From Methanothrix sp. (GTDB lineage Archaea; Halobacteriota; Methanosarcinia; Methanotrichales; Methanotrichaceae), in contig NZ_JANIHG010000017.1 in the NCBI RefSeq assembly GCF_024518575.1, positions 1 through 32,441 on the forward strand: a stretch of 32,441 nucleotides of DNA. Reading direction: 5' to 3'. The first letter of the stretch is position 1. Each line of letters begins with the position of its first letter. This document shows positions 16,755 to 24,219 of this stretch, piece after piece. Under the pieces are notes generated by a model, which was not told where the DNA came from, searched no databases, and worked only from the letters and a program-made list of their open reading frames with translations. The position numbers were made by a program, and so were the translations under genes.

Positions 16755-17365
16755 TCAGCCTCCGCCTTCTGCTCAGCGCTCTCGGCCTTCTTCACAGGCT
16801 CCTTTGCCTCCTGTGTCTCGCCGCGCCGCAGGGCCTCGAGCCACTCGATCTTTCCCAAGCCTGTCTGGCGCATTGTGAGCCCGATCTTGCTTCCCCTCGG
16901 ATCCTTCTCGTTCAGGCTCACAGCAATTATCCTCGCGCGGACCCTGTCTCCCTCAGCCAGGAACTTGTTCGTGTCCTTGCTCACAAGCCTGGCGTTCTTC
17001 TCATCATATGCCATGTACTCATCTGTTATCTGGCTCACGTGGAGCAGACCATCGAACGGCCCTATGCTCACGAACGCGCCGAACTTGACTATCTCGACGA
17101 CCTCCCCCTCTACAACCTCCTGCATCTCGGGCTTGAAGACTATCGCATCGAAGACGACATCGTAATACACAGCGCCGTCGCCAGCTATTATGCGACCCTC
17201 TCCTATGCTGTCAACGCCTAGTATGGCCACTATGGCGCCCAGCGTCCTGTCGACCCTTGCCTCATACTTGGTCCTGAGGGCCATCTCAACCGCGGCATTC
17301 AAGGGGTTGCCCATATCCTCCGGGGGTATCCTCACCACACCCTCAAGCTTCATCCTTCTGTACAT
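16751..17365 (-). CDS. rpoE1: RNA polymerase subunit Rpo7 (RpoE')
   Basis: A 204-residue Rpo7, half of the Rpo4/Rpo7 stalk of archaeal RNA polymerase. The N-terminal RNP-like domain begins MYRRMKLEGVVRIPPEDM, and an S1 RNA-binding domain runs from about residue 80, with GEVVEIVKFGAFVSIGPFDG and LLHVSQI. The tail is Lys/Glu/Ala-rich and longer than usual. The start overlaps the PIN gene stop by one base (TGATG). Confidence 0.95.
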   Translation of the reverse strand: MYRRMKLEGVVRIPPEDMGNPLNAAVEMALRTKYEARVDRTLGAIVAILGVDSIGEGRIIAGDGAVYYDVVFDAIVFKPEMQEVVEGEVVEIVKFGAFVSIGPFDGLLHVSQITDEYMAYDEKNARLVSKDTNKFLAEGDRVRARIIAVSLNEKDPRGSKIGLTMRQTGLGKIEWLEALRRGETQEAKEPVKKAESAEQKAEAE

Positions 17366-17748
17366 CAGAACCTCCCCTGCGCATCGATCTCGAGGTACTG
17401 GCTCTGGCGCAGGTAGATAACCGTGATGCCTCTCTTAGATAACCTTTTCCTGAGTTCCTTATCTCCCGTGAGCACGGCAGCTCCGGTCTCGGATGCGAGC
17501 CTCTCCAGGACGTCATCCGCCTCACCATCTGCATCAATAATTCTGCATCTGGAGAGCAGGCCGAGCGCGACATTCGCGGCGCGTCTGTCTTTCCCCCTCT
17601 CTGCGAGCTTGGAGATCGCCCTTAGCTCCCCGATCACAGCTGTTGGCACAAGGTACTCGAAGTACCCCAGCCTCTCGAGCTCCGAGAATATATCAACTCC
17701 GAACTGCTCCGGCATCATCAGCGCGTTTGTATCCAGGAGGACCTTCAA
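17365..17748 (-). CDS. PIN-domain RNase-like protein (Fcf1/UPF0129 type)
   Basis: A 127-residue single PIN domain. The acidic active site appears as D6 (LLDTNAL), E41 (VIGELRAI), D78/D79 (EADD) and D96 (LTGDKEL), sufficient to bind metal and cut RNA. Its place between aIF2-gamma and Rpo7 is the conserved archaeal position for a PIN protein thought to act in rRNA processing, like eukaryotic Fcf1/Utp24. No antitoxin gene accompanies it, so a VapC toxin role is unlikely. Confidence 0.88.
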   Translation of the reverse strand: MKVLLDTNALMMPEQFGVDIFSELERLGYFEYLVPTAVIGELRAISKLAERGKDRRAANVALGLLSRCRIIDADGEADDVLERLASETGAAVLTGDKELRKRLSKRGITVIYLRQSQYLEIDAQGRF

Positions 17749-17761
17749 GCACCCTCTACCT

Positions 17762-18991
17762 CTAGGAGACTATGGTTCCGACGCCGATCAGGCGCCATCT
17801 GGCCCCGATGCGTCTGCTGACCGCGACCCTGTCACCAACCTCCGCGCAGACAGGCCTCTTGAGCTGCACCTGGACCTGGCCGCTCTCCCTCGCGCTTGTG
17901 ACAACTCCCACAGTCGTAGCTGTGCCCACGTTGAGCATCAGCGGCTCGCTTGTGTGTATCGGCTCAACAGCAGCCTCCTCTGTGGATCCAACCACCCTGT
18001 CCAGGAGCTTCATGTCCATGACGAAGCTGTGCCACACAGGAGGAAGCTTTCCAGGGGCGCCCGCGACCTGCCCAACCAGATTATCGCTCTTCGTTATCGC
18101 GGGGTCGAGATTTGTTCCGACGCCGATCAGGCCACCCGGAGTGACCTCTGCGACGTCCTCGCCGCCTGCCCTCAGGTTCGTCACCTTGGTCTGTATCGGA
18201 ACCCACTGCTTCTTGCCCTCTGCCTCAACGAGCCTTCCAGGGACTATCTCCAGCTTGTCGCCCTTCCGAAGCACCCCCTGGCTCAGGGAGCCGCCGACCA
18301 CCCCGCCAACAAGGTTCTCGACCGCGGCTCCGGGGCGATTGACATCGAACGATCTCGCTATCTTGAGCAACGGCGGCTTCCTGGTGTCCCTCGACGGCGT
18401 GGGGATGTGCTCCTCTATCGCCTGGATCACCATGTCTATGTTTATGTTCTGCTGGGCCGATATCGGAACCACAGGAGCGTTCTCAGCAACAGTGCCCTTG
18501 ACAAATGCCTTTATCTGCCTGTAGTGCTCCAGCACCTCCTCCTTCGAGATGAGGTCTATCTTGTTCTGCACTATTACTATCCTGTCTATCCCCGTTATGT
18601 TCAGGGCCATCAGATGCTCTTTCGTCTGGGGCTGGGGGCATGGCTCGTTGGCTGCTATCACCAGGACAGCCCCATCCATTATCGCAGCCCCGCAGAGCAT
18701 TGTGGCCATAAGCGTCTCGTGCCCCGGTGAGTCCACAAAGGAGACCGTCCTGAGAACGGTGGTGGGGGATCCACAGTGCTTGCATATCTCGTCCACTGTG
18801 TAGCAGTCGGGTGCAGGGCAACTCGGGCACTTCCTGAAGGTAGCATCGGCATAGCCAAGCCTTATCGATATGCCTCTCTTTATCTCCTCGCTGTGCTGAT
18901 CGGTCCATACGCCGGACAGTGCCCTGACCAGTGTGGTCTTCCCATGGTCCACATGGCCGACCATGCCTATGTTAACTTCCGGTTTTGGCAA
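17762..18991 (-). CDS. eif2g: Translation initiation factor aIF2 subunit gamma
   Basis: GTPase of 409 residues that carries initiator tRNA to the ribosome. GTPase motifs are complete: [19 protein letters not shown] and SAQ. A zinc knuckle holds CPSC, then C after PAPD, and CKHC. The TTG at 18991 (LPKPEVNIG) is chosen because GAGGAGATCC precedes it and the TATA box at 19037-19046 would start transcription downstream of the alternative ATG at 19036. It leads the operon that runs through the PIN, Rpo7, Spt4, kinase and ribosomal genes. Confidence 0.96.
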   Translation of the reverse strand: MPKPEVNIGMVGHVDHGKTTLVRALSGVWTDQHSEEIKRGISIRLGYADATFRKCPSCPAPDCYTVDEICKHCGSPTTVLRTVSFVDSPGHETLMATMLCGAAIMDGAVLVIAANEPCPQPQTKEHLMALNITGIDRIVIVQNKIDLISKEEVLEHYRQIKAFVKGTVAENAPVVPISAQQNINIDMVIQAIEEHIPTPSRDTRKPPLLKIARSFDVNRPGAAVENLVGGVVGGSLSQGVLRKGDKLEIVPGRLVEAEGKKQWVPIQTKVTNLRAGGEDVAEVTPGGLIGVGTNLDPAITKSDNLVGQVAGAPGKLPPVWHSFVMDMKLLDRVVGSTEEAAVEPIHTSEPLMLNVGTATTVGVVTSARESGQVQVQLKRPVCAEVGDRVAVSRRIGARWRLIGVGTIVS

Positions 18992-19036
18992 TTTTGGATC
19001 TCCTCGAGTATCGATGATGCACCCTACAGCATACAC

Positions 19037-19046
19037 TATATAAATA
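19037..19046 (-). promoter_or_regulatory. TATA box of the aIF2-gamma operon
   Basis: Minus-strand TATTTATATA, a near-consensus archaeal TATA box. It predicts transcription start near 19014, upstream of the TTG at 18991 and downstream of the ATG at 19036. Confidence 0.6.
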
Positions 19047-19061
19047 CTTCACGAAAAGCTC

Positions 19062-19865
19062 TCAGGCATAGCCTGCGTATGCATCTCTTATCTTGCTTCT
19101 TATCTCAGAGACGAATATCCTGTAGCTGTTATGTGTGAAACCCTTCCAGCCTATGAACTCCTCGTAGAGGCCTGCGCCGAACGCCTCCTCATCCGCAGTG
19201 GTGCTTGGCGTACCAAAGCCTCTCAGGATCGAGAAGTTCTCCTCAAGGTACAGGAGCAGGGCCATCTCCGAGTACGGCCTGGGCAGCAGGGGCTGCGTCT
19301 CGATCAGCTCAAGAAATAGCCTCTCGTCCTCCCTCAGATCATCCGGGGTTATGTTCAGTTTTCCGATACGCTCTGAATCGTACGTCCTGATCTCTGAGCC
19401 TGAATCCCTTGTTATATCCTCGAATATCCTGGCCACCTCTAGCTCGTGCTCCAGTGTGAAGAGAAGCATCTTCTCCGTCGCCCTCTCTGCATAGCTCTTG
19501 TTCAGAGATATCATCGAGAACCACAGGCCTCTGTAGTACATGCGCCTGCTCATCGAGATCGAGAAGTCGAGCGCGTTGCTCCTTTCACCAAGCGATGGGA
19601 AGAAGTTGATCGTATCTGTCTCCAAAAATATGTGCTTGTCCGTGTCCTCGCATTGCAGACCCCTCACACGATCGATGCTGGACAGTTCGCGAAACACCTC
19701 CAGGGGATCCTCGAGCCTCCTGTACTCGCTCAGGAGACGATCCCTCTCAGGCTTTGACAGGCATGCAATCCTGCTGCCGACCTTTCCTGCAACGTATCTT
19801 ATCCACTTTATGTACTCCATCTCGAAGAGTGCTCTGTCCATACTCACATCTCGCAGGTTTCTCAT
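19062..19865 (-). CDS. Conserved-looking hypothetical protein
   Basis: About 267 residues, not recognised. It has no signal peptide, membrane segment or cysteine cluster. The sequence is rich in charged helices (MLLFTLEHELEVARIFEDI) with aromatic stretches near the middle (MSRRMYYRGLWFSMISL) and C-terminus. HELEV is not a HExxH zinc motif. Possible starts are 19880, 19865 and 19841; the TATA-like sequence at 19883-19888 is rather close to 19865 and would suit 19841 for a leadered transcript. It diverges from the PC4-like gene, which may share its control region. Confidence 0.6.
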   Translation of the reverse strand: MRNLRDVSMDRALFEMEYIKWIRYVAGKVGSRIACLSKPERDRLLSEYRRLEDPLEVFRELSSIDRVRGLQCEDTDKHIFLETDTINFFPSLGERSNALDFSISMSRRMYYRGLWFSMISLNKSYAERATEKMLLFTLEHELEVARIFEDITRDSGSEIRTYDSERIGKLNITPDDLREDERLFLELIETQPLLPRPYSEMALLLYLEENFSILRGFGTPSTTADEEAFGAGLYEEFIGWKGFTHNSYRIFVSEIRSKIRDAYAGYA

Positions 19866-19882
19866 TCTGTGGGCGCACAAAG

Positions 19883-19888
19883 TATTTA
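19883..19888. promoter_or_regulatory. Divergent TATA-like element
   Basis: TATTTA on the plus strand is TAAATA on the minus strand, between two divergent genes. On the plus strand it would start transcription near 19911, directly before the GGAGGTGA SD of the PC4-like gene. Confidence 0.35.
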
Positions 19889-19924
19889 GCAGGAGCGGAG
19901 ATTTGGGTCTGGGAGGTGAATGTG

Positions 19925-20143
19925 GTGGAGGAGGAGATCGGGAGGATCAGAAAGAATGAGAGCACAGAGGTGGTGATCAGGAAGACGGAGTTCAGGGGAT
20001 CTGTGGGCGTGGACATCAGGGAGTATCTGACCTCTGAGAGATATACTGGATGGTCGAAGAACGGCGTGCGCATACCCATAGAGCTGTGGGAAGAGTTCAA
20101 GGCGATCCTGGACAGGGTCGGGACCGGAGATGGGGGATCCTGA
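19925..20143 (+). CDS. PC4/p15-like transcriptional coactivator domain protein
   Basis: A 72-residue single-domain protein. The pattern KTEFRGSVGVDIREYL, then GWSKNGVRIPIELWEEF, matches the PC4/p15 single-stranded DNA-binding fold seen in archaeal and bacterial small proteins. A GTG at 19925 is chosen because GGAGGTGA (19912-19919) is at SD distance; GTG at 19922 or 19916 is possible. PC4 proteins bind single-stranded or melted DNA; a role in transcription or repair is inferred. It diverges from an unknown gene and is followed by a transposon remnant. Confidence 0.68.
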   Translation: MEEEIGRIRKNESTEVVIRKTEFRGSVGVDIREYLTSERYTGWSKNGVRIPIELWEEFKAILDRVGTGDGGS

Positions 20144-20282
20144 GTCCGCCCAGCCCGGCTCCTTGAGAGCCCGGATTGCGTCCGTGACTTCCTCCCGCCC
20201 TAAGAGCGGGGCTTCCTGCGCTTCGACTTTGTCGAAGCCCTATCGATGCAGTCAAGAGACGTCGAAGGTTTCACAGATCCGG

Positions 20283-20430
20283 TTATCCAGCATCTCCACA
20301 GGCTCTATCCCTCAGTCTGAGGGTGAGTATGTTCAACGCTGCGTTATGATCTCGATCCAGTTTCAGTCCATCGGACAGACATCCTCTGCCGATCGCAACG
20401 CTTAAATCAGGATCTGCCTCAACACCCTCT
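20283..20430 (-). pseudogene. tnpB: TnpB C-terminal fragment
   Basis: Minus-strand translation gives RGCLSDGLKLDRDHNAALNI, matching the end of the TnpB zinc-ribbon/RuvC region (usual form CGLxxDRDxNAAxNI), then a short tail and a TAA at 20283-20285. The usual CxxCG is eroded to CLSDG. The conserved DRDHN carries the last RuvC Asp. Sequence upstream of about 20395 is no longer TnpB-like and merges with the tRNA promoter. Non-functional. Confidence 0.75.
20401..20407 (+). promoter_or_regulatory. TATA box for tRNA-Thr
   Basis: CTTAAAT centred about 30 bases before the first base of the tRNA, a normal archaeal promoter distance. Confidence 0.5.
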
Positions 20431-20433
20431 TGT

Positions 20434-20527
20434 GCCGCCGTGGCTTAGCCCGGTTAGAGCGGCTGATTCGTATGAGCATCTGCTCCGGGATATCAGCAGT
20501 TCATGGGTTCGAATCCCATCGGCGGCT
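20434..20527 (+). tRNA. tRNA-Thr(CGT) with a 19-nt intron
   Basis: Folds as a full cloverleaf: acceptor stem GCCGCCG with CGGCGGC, D arm GCT/AGC, anticodon stem GCTGA with TCAGC, variable loop AGTTC, and T arm ATGGG-TTCGAAT-CCCAT. The anticodon loop is 26 bases, so an intron at the canonical position after base 37 (20473-20491) must be removed, leaving TTCGTAA with anticodon CGT at 20469-20471. The unpaired base after the acceptor stem is T, as is usual for archaeal tRNA-Thr. CCA is not encoded. Confidence 0.93.
20473..20491 (+). other. tRNA-Thr intron
   Basis: Nineteen bases (TGAGCATCTGCTCCGGGAT) between tRNA positions 37 and 38, the canonical archaeal site cut by the splicing endonuclease at a bulge-helix-bulge. 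Confidence 0.85.
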
Positions 20528-20620
20528 TCTGCAACATGATGGCGTATGGGTTTTCTCTGCTTCCATAAGGATAAAAATGAGTGTGTTCTGTACTCCCTAT
20601 TGTAGTGAGCAGCATGTGAC

Positions 20621-20654
20621 CCATGACTCGTATGGTACCATGACTCATATGGTA
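20621..20654 (+). repeat. 17-bp tandem repeat with one mismatch
   Basis: CCATGACTCGTATGGTA is followed immediately by CCATGACTCATATGGTA. Each unit has CCAT...ATGG ends facing each other, and the junction forms the perfect palindrome ATGGTACCAT (20632-20641). It lies between tRNA-Thr and lonB, about 120 bases before the lonB TATA box, and has the look of a paired operator. Confidence 0.6.
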
Positions 20655-20771
20655 TTTTGCACACGATGTCGTTACCGGAAATGCCACTCATCGAATCGGG
20701 CACATAGCCCCCTGCTCCGCAGAACTCTCACCCTGCGGGAATATGCAGGACGCCAGCATGAGGCAAGCATC

Positions 20772-20780
20772 AAATATATA
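20772..20780 (+). promoter_or_regulatory. TATA box for lonB
   Basis: AAATATATA, near consensus, predicts a transcript start around 20803, just before the purine-rich GAGGG SD of lonB. Confidence 0.55.
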
Positions 20781-20817
20781 GATCAGAAGGATAACGATCA
20801 GATTTAGAGGGCAGATA

Positions 20818-22722
20818 TTGAGTATGGAAGAACCGAACGAGTTGCTTGGCAGCATACAGTTCGAGGATACGAGCAGCATCACAGTCCCTGAGAGCCTTAT
20901 AGACCAGGTCATAGGCCAAGAGGAGGCTGTGGAGGTGATAAAGAAGGCGGCACACCAGCGCCGCCATGTGATGCTCATCGGCTCGCCCGGCACAGGCAAG
21001 TCGATGCTGGGAAAGGCCATGAGCGAGCTTCTTCCGGTGGAGGAGTTGCAGGATATCCTGGTCTATCACAACCCGGAGGACAACAACAACCCGCGCATCA
21101 GGGTTGTGCCTGCAGGTCGAGGCAGGCAGATCGTGGATGCGCACAAGATGGAGGCCAGGAAGAAGGTCCAGACCAGGAACATGTTCTTCATGCTCATCGT
21201 CATGGGGCTGATAGTCTACGCTTACTACACCGGCCAGCTCCTCTTCGGGATAATCGCAGCAGCACTGATCTTTCTTTCGATGAGGTATCTCATACCGAAA
21301 GAGGATGTGTTCATACCAAAGCTTCTGGTGGATAACAGCGGCAAGAAGACCGCTCCATTCGTTGATGCAACAGGTGCGCACGCAGGAGCGCTGCTCGGCG
21401 ATGTGAGGCACGACCCGTTCCAGTCAGGCGGCCTCGAGACCCCGAGCCATGAGAGGGTAGAGTGCGGCGCGATCCACAGGGCGCACAAGGGTGTGCTGTT
21501 CATAGATGAGATCAACACGCTCAGACTGGAGTCGCAGCAGAGCCTTCTCACAGCCCTCCAGGAGGGCGCTTACCCGATAACAGGGCAGAGCGAGAGGTCC
21601 TCAGGAGCGCTCGTCCGTACAGAGCCGGTGCCATGCAGCTTCATAATGGTCGTCGCGGGGAACCTGGATGCTGTGCAGGGAATGCATCCCGCGCTCAGGT
21701 CCCGCATCAAGGGCTACGGCTACGAGGTCTACATGAGGGACACGATGGAGGATACTGTGGAGAACAGGGACAAGCTGATAAGGTTCGTGGCCCAGGAGGT
21801 CGTGCGGGACGGGAAGATCCCTCACTTCACGAGGGATGCGGTTGCTGAGATAATCAGAGAGGCGAAGAGGCGTTCCGGCAGAAAGGGGCATCTGACACTG
21901 ATGCTCAGAGACCTCGGAGGGCTGATACGCGTCGCCGGCGACATCGCGAGGTCTGAGGGCGCGCCGCTGACCGAGGCCAGGCATGTCATAGAGGCCAAGA
22001 GGATGGCGAGATCTCTCGAGCAGCAGATGGCCGACAGGTATCTCGAGAGGAGAAAGGAGTACAGCATGTACAAGAGCTCCGGAGACGAGATCGGAAGGGT
22101 GAACGGTCTCGCTGTCATCGGCGACTCTGGCATAGTACTGCCCATAATGGCAGAGGTCACGCCCGCCCAGTCCAAGGAGGAGGGGCGGGTGATCGCGACC
22201 GGCAGGCTTCAGGAGATCGCGAAGGAGGCCGTGACAAACGTCTCAGCTCTGATCAAGAAGTTACAGGGCGAGGACATAACAACAAAGGATGTCCATATCC
22301 AGTTCATCGGCACATACGAGGGCGTTGAGGGCGACAGCGCATCGATATCGATAGCCACAGCGGTCGTCTCTGCTCTTGAGGGAATACCCGTGAAGCAGAG
22401 CGTCGCGATGACCGGCTCGCTCTCTGTAAGAGGAGATGTGCTTCCTGTTGGCGGGGTAACACAGAAGATAGAGGCTGCGGCCCAGGCTGGGATAAAGACC
22501 GTGCTGATACCCAGATCCAACATGGGCGATGTGCTTGTGGACGAGTCCATAAGAGACAAGATAGAGATCATACCTGTGTCCAATATCAGCGAGGTCTTCG
22601 AGTACAGCCTGGCCGGGCAGAGGTCCAAGCTCCTCGAGAAGCTCAAGAGGTTCGCGACGGAGAAGAAGATAGGGATATCCCTGCCTGATGGCATTCCGAG
22701 TCCAGCGATGAGCATACTCTAG
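20818..22722 (+). CDS. lonB: Archaeal membrane-anchored Lon protease LonB
   Basis: ATP-dependent protease that degrades damaged and regulatory proteins at the inner face of the membrane. Residues 55-62 are the Walker A motif GSPGTGKS. An inserted pair of hydrophobic segments lies at about 121-157. Walker B is LFIDEIN. The C-terminal Lon protease domain has the Ser507/Lys550 dyad (EGDSAS, GGVTQK). Length 634 is typical. A TTG at 20818 has GAGGG six bases upstream; the ATG at 20824 is the alternative. The tldD gene follows within a few bases, so both are probably cotranscribed. Confidence 0.96.
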   Translation: MSMEEPNELLGSIQFEDTSSITVPESLIDQVIGQEEAVEVIKKAAHQRRHVMLIGSPGTGKSMLGKAMSELLPVEELQDILVYHNPEDNNNPRIRVVPAGRGRQIVDAHKMEARKKVQTRNMFFMLIVMGLIVYAYYTGQLLFGIIAAALIFLSMRYLIPKEDVFIPKLLVDNSGKKTAPFVDATGAHAGALLGDVRHDPFQSGGLETPSHERVECGAIHRAHKGVLFIDEINTLRLESQQSLLTALQEGAYPITGQSERSSGALVRTEPVPCSFIMVVAGNLDAVQGMHPALRSRIKGYGYEVYMRDTMEDTVENRDKLIRFVAQEVVRDGKIPHFTRDAVAEIIREAKRRSGRKGHLTLMLRDLGGLIRVAGDIARSEGAPLTEARHVIEAKRMARSLEQQMADRYLERRKEYSMYKSSGDEIGRVNGLAVIGDSGIVLPIMAEVTPAQSKEEGRVIATGRLQEIAKEAVTNVSALIKKLQGEDITTKDVHIQFIGTYEGVEGDSASISIATAVVSALEGIPVKQSVAMTGSLSVRGDVLPVGGVTQKIEAAAQAGIKTVLIPRSNMGDVLVDESIRDKIEIIPVSNISEVFEYSLAGQRSKLLEKLKRFATEKKIGISLPDGIPSPAMSIL

Positions 22723-22730
22723 TGATCTGC

Positions 22731-24044
22731 ATGGAGTTCTTCGATACCAGAATCGTCAGGGGCCGGAGGATAAGCATAGTCGTCGACAACTCAAAGGTCG
22801 AGGAGATCTCGGATAGCATATTCCAGGGTGTGGCCGTCAGAGCTCTCGTGGACGGAGCATGGGGCTTTGTGAAGAGCGACAGAATTGAAGACCTGGAGAG
22901 GAGCATAGAGAGGGCCCGGAGGATAGCCAGATCGGTCAACGGTCGTGAGATACTGCAGCTGGCTGAGGGCGAGAGGGGTGTGAGCTGCAGGGTGCCGGTG
23001 AAGAAGGACCCCTCATCGGTCTCCCTTGAGGAGAAGGCAGATCTCGTCAGGGAGATAGAGAGGGCGGCGAGGCTCCCCGGGATATCAAGCACGCGTGTCT
23101 TCTACACAGATATTCTCACTGAGACAGAGTACAGCAGCTCGGATGGAGTATCGCTGAAAAGCTCCGTGACCAGGACCGGCTTCGGGATAAGCGCTGTGGC
23201 CACAAGAGCTGGCCTCCTCCAGTCGAGCAGCGAGATAAGGGCTGGTGTCTGCGGGCTGGAGCTGATCGAGCGGGAGGATCCATTTGAGCTCGCACGCAGA
23301 GCAGCCAGAACAGCTCTCGATCTGCTGGACGCGAGGGTTCCCAAAGGCGGAAGGTTTCCGGTCGTGCTGGACCAGGAGCTGGGCGGGGTCTTCATACACG
23401 AAGCAGTTGGACACGCAGCAGAGGGGGACATAGTTCTCGAGGGCGGGTCGATACTCCAGGGAAGGATCGGAGAGCAGATAGGCTCTGAGCTTGTAACCGT
23501 GAAGGACGATCCCTCTCTCCTGGAGTACGGACACTATCCCTTCGATGACGAGGGCTCTGCAGCGAGGGAGACGGTTCTCGTTGAGAACGGTACGCTGAGA
23601 TCGTATCTTCATACAAGAGAGACTGCTGGAAGGCTGGGTGGAAATCCGCGGAACGCGAGAGCTCAGGGATACAACCGCCCGATAGTGAGGATGTCAAACA
23701 CCTACCTGGCCAACGGCGACTGGAGCCTCGAGGAGATCCTCGAGGAGATGAGGGAGGGGGTATACCTCATAGGGAGCCGCGGCGGGCAGGTCAATACCGC
23801 CGAGGGGATCTTCCAGTTCAATGCAAGGAGAGGCTATCTTGTGAGGAACGGAGAGCTCGCCGATCTCATAAGGGATGTATCCCTCTCGGGCCAGACCCTG
23901 AGCATCCTTAAGGGAGTGAGAGCGGTCGCAGACGATCTCAGGTTCAACAGCGGTGGATGCGGAAAGGGTGGACAGGTCGTGCCGGTGGGAGATGGTGCGC
24001 CACACATCCTGATCGAGGAGGCGGTGGTCGGCGGTGCAGGATAG
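22731..24044 (+). CDS. tldD: TldD-family zinc metalloprotease
   Basis: A 437-residue TldD/PmbA-family protein. The zinc motif is HEAVGHAAEGD (HExxxH), within FIHEAVG. Other conserved parts are GRRISIVVDNSKVEE at the N-terminus and a Gly-rich C-terminus (NSGGCGKGGQVVPVG). The ATG at 22731 is preferred to GTG 22722, which overlaps the lonB stop. In bacteria TldD works with TldE/PmbA to process peptides; a TldE partner is not adjacent here. Grouping with LonB suggests a proteolysis unit. Confidence 0.94.
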   Translation: MEFFDTRIVRGRRISIVVDNSKVEEISDSIFQGVAVRALVDGAWGFVKSDRIEDLERSIERARRIARSVNGREILQLAEGERGVSCRVPVKKDPSSVSLEEKADLVREIERAARLPGISSTRVFYTDILTETEYSSSDGVSLKSSVTRTGFGISAVATRAGLLQSSSEIRAGVCGLELIEREDPFELARRAARTALDLLDARVPKGGRFPVVLDQELGGVFIHEAVGHAAEGDIVLEGGSILQGRIGEQIGSELVTVKDDPSLLEYGHYPFDDEGSAARETVLVENGTLRSYLHTRETAGRLGGNPRNARAQGYNRPIVRMSNTYLANGDWSLEEILEEMREGVYLIGSRGGQVNTAEGIFQFNARRGYLVRNGELADLIRDVSLSGQTLSILKGVRAVADDLRFNSGGCGKGGQVVPVGDGAPHILIEEAVVGGAG

Positions 24045-24219
24045 ATCTACCAGAAGCGTCTTGTGACAAGCTAAGCCTATGTATCAAATCGTTTTGACAG
24101 GGCTGTTCGGGTGCAATCTCCGCTCTTTGGAGTAAGCACGTGAGGGGCGGTTATCAGAGGAGATCAGCAGGCATTTGGTTCAGCTTGTGAGACGCAGGCG
24201 GGTCGCTGAAGACTGTACT
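24045..24219. other. Gap between convergent tldD and cbiO, with a weak IS605-like motif
   Basis: No gene is seen. At 24118-24140 the plus strand has CTCCGCTCTTTGGAGTAAGCACG, which shares CCGCTCTTT and a GGAG-AAG-CACG order with the IS200/IS605 right end but lacks the middle of the hairpin. CTCC and GGAG can still pair around CGCTCTTT-like loop bases. Likely chance or a deleted scar. Confidence 0.25.

Larger units (their letters stand above)
20184..20430 (-). mobile_element. Remnant of an IS200/IS605-family TnpB element
   Basis: On the minus strand, CCCCGCTCTTAGGGCGGG followed by AGGAAGTCAC (20184-20215) is the characteristic right-end hairpin of TnpB-bearing IS200/IS605 elements. Before it lies the 3' end of a tnpB frame (next feature). 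No left end, TnpA or rest of TnpB is present, so the element is a dead 3' fragment that stops at the tRNA gene. Confidence 0.75.

Noticed and set aside
17423-18730. 435-residue plus-strand open frame
   Set aside because: Lies opposite PIN and aIF2-gamma genes, has no motif, and mirrors codon bias of the real genes.
18992-19036. ATG at 19036 as start of aIF2-gamma
   Set aside because: The TATA box is at 19037-19046, so transcription would begin after that ATG; TTG 18991 has a good SD.
19062-19865. Zinc protease reading of HELEV in the unknown protein
   Set aside because: The second His of HExxH is absent and no third ligand is evident.
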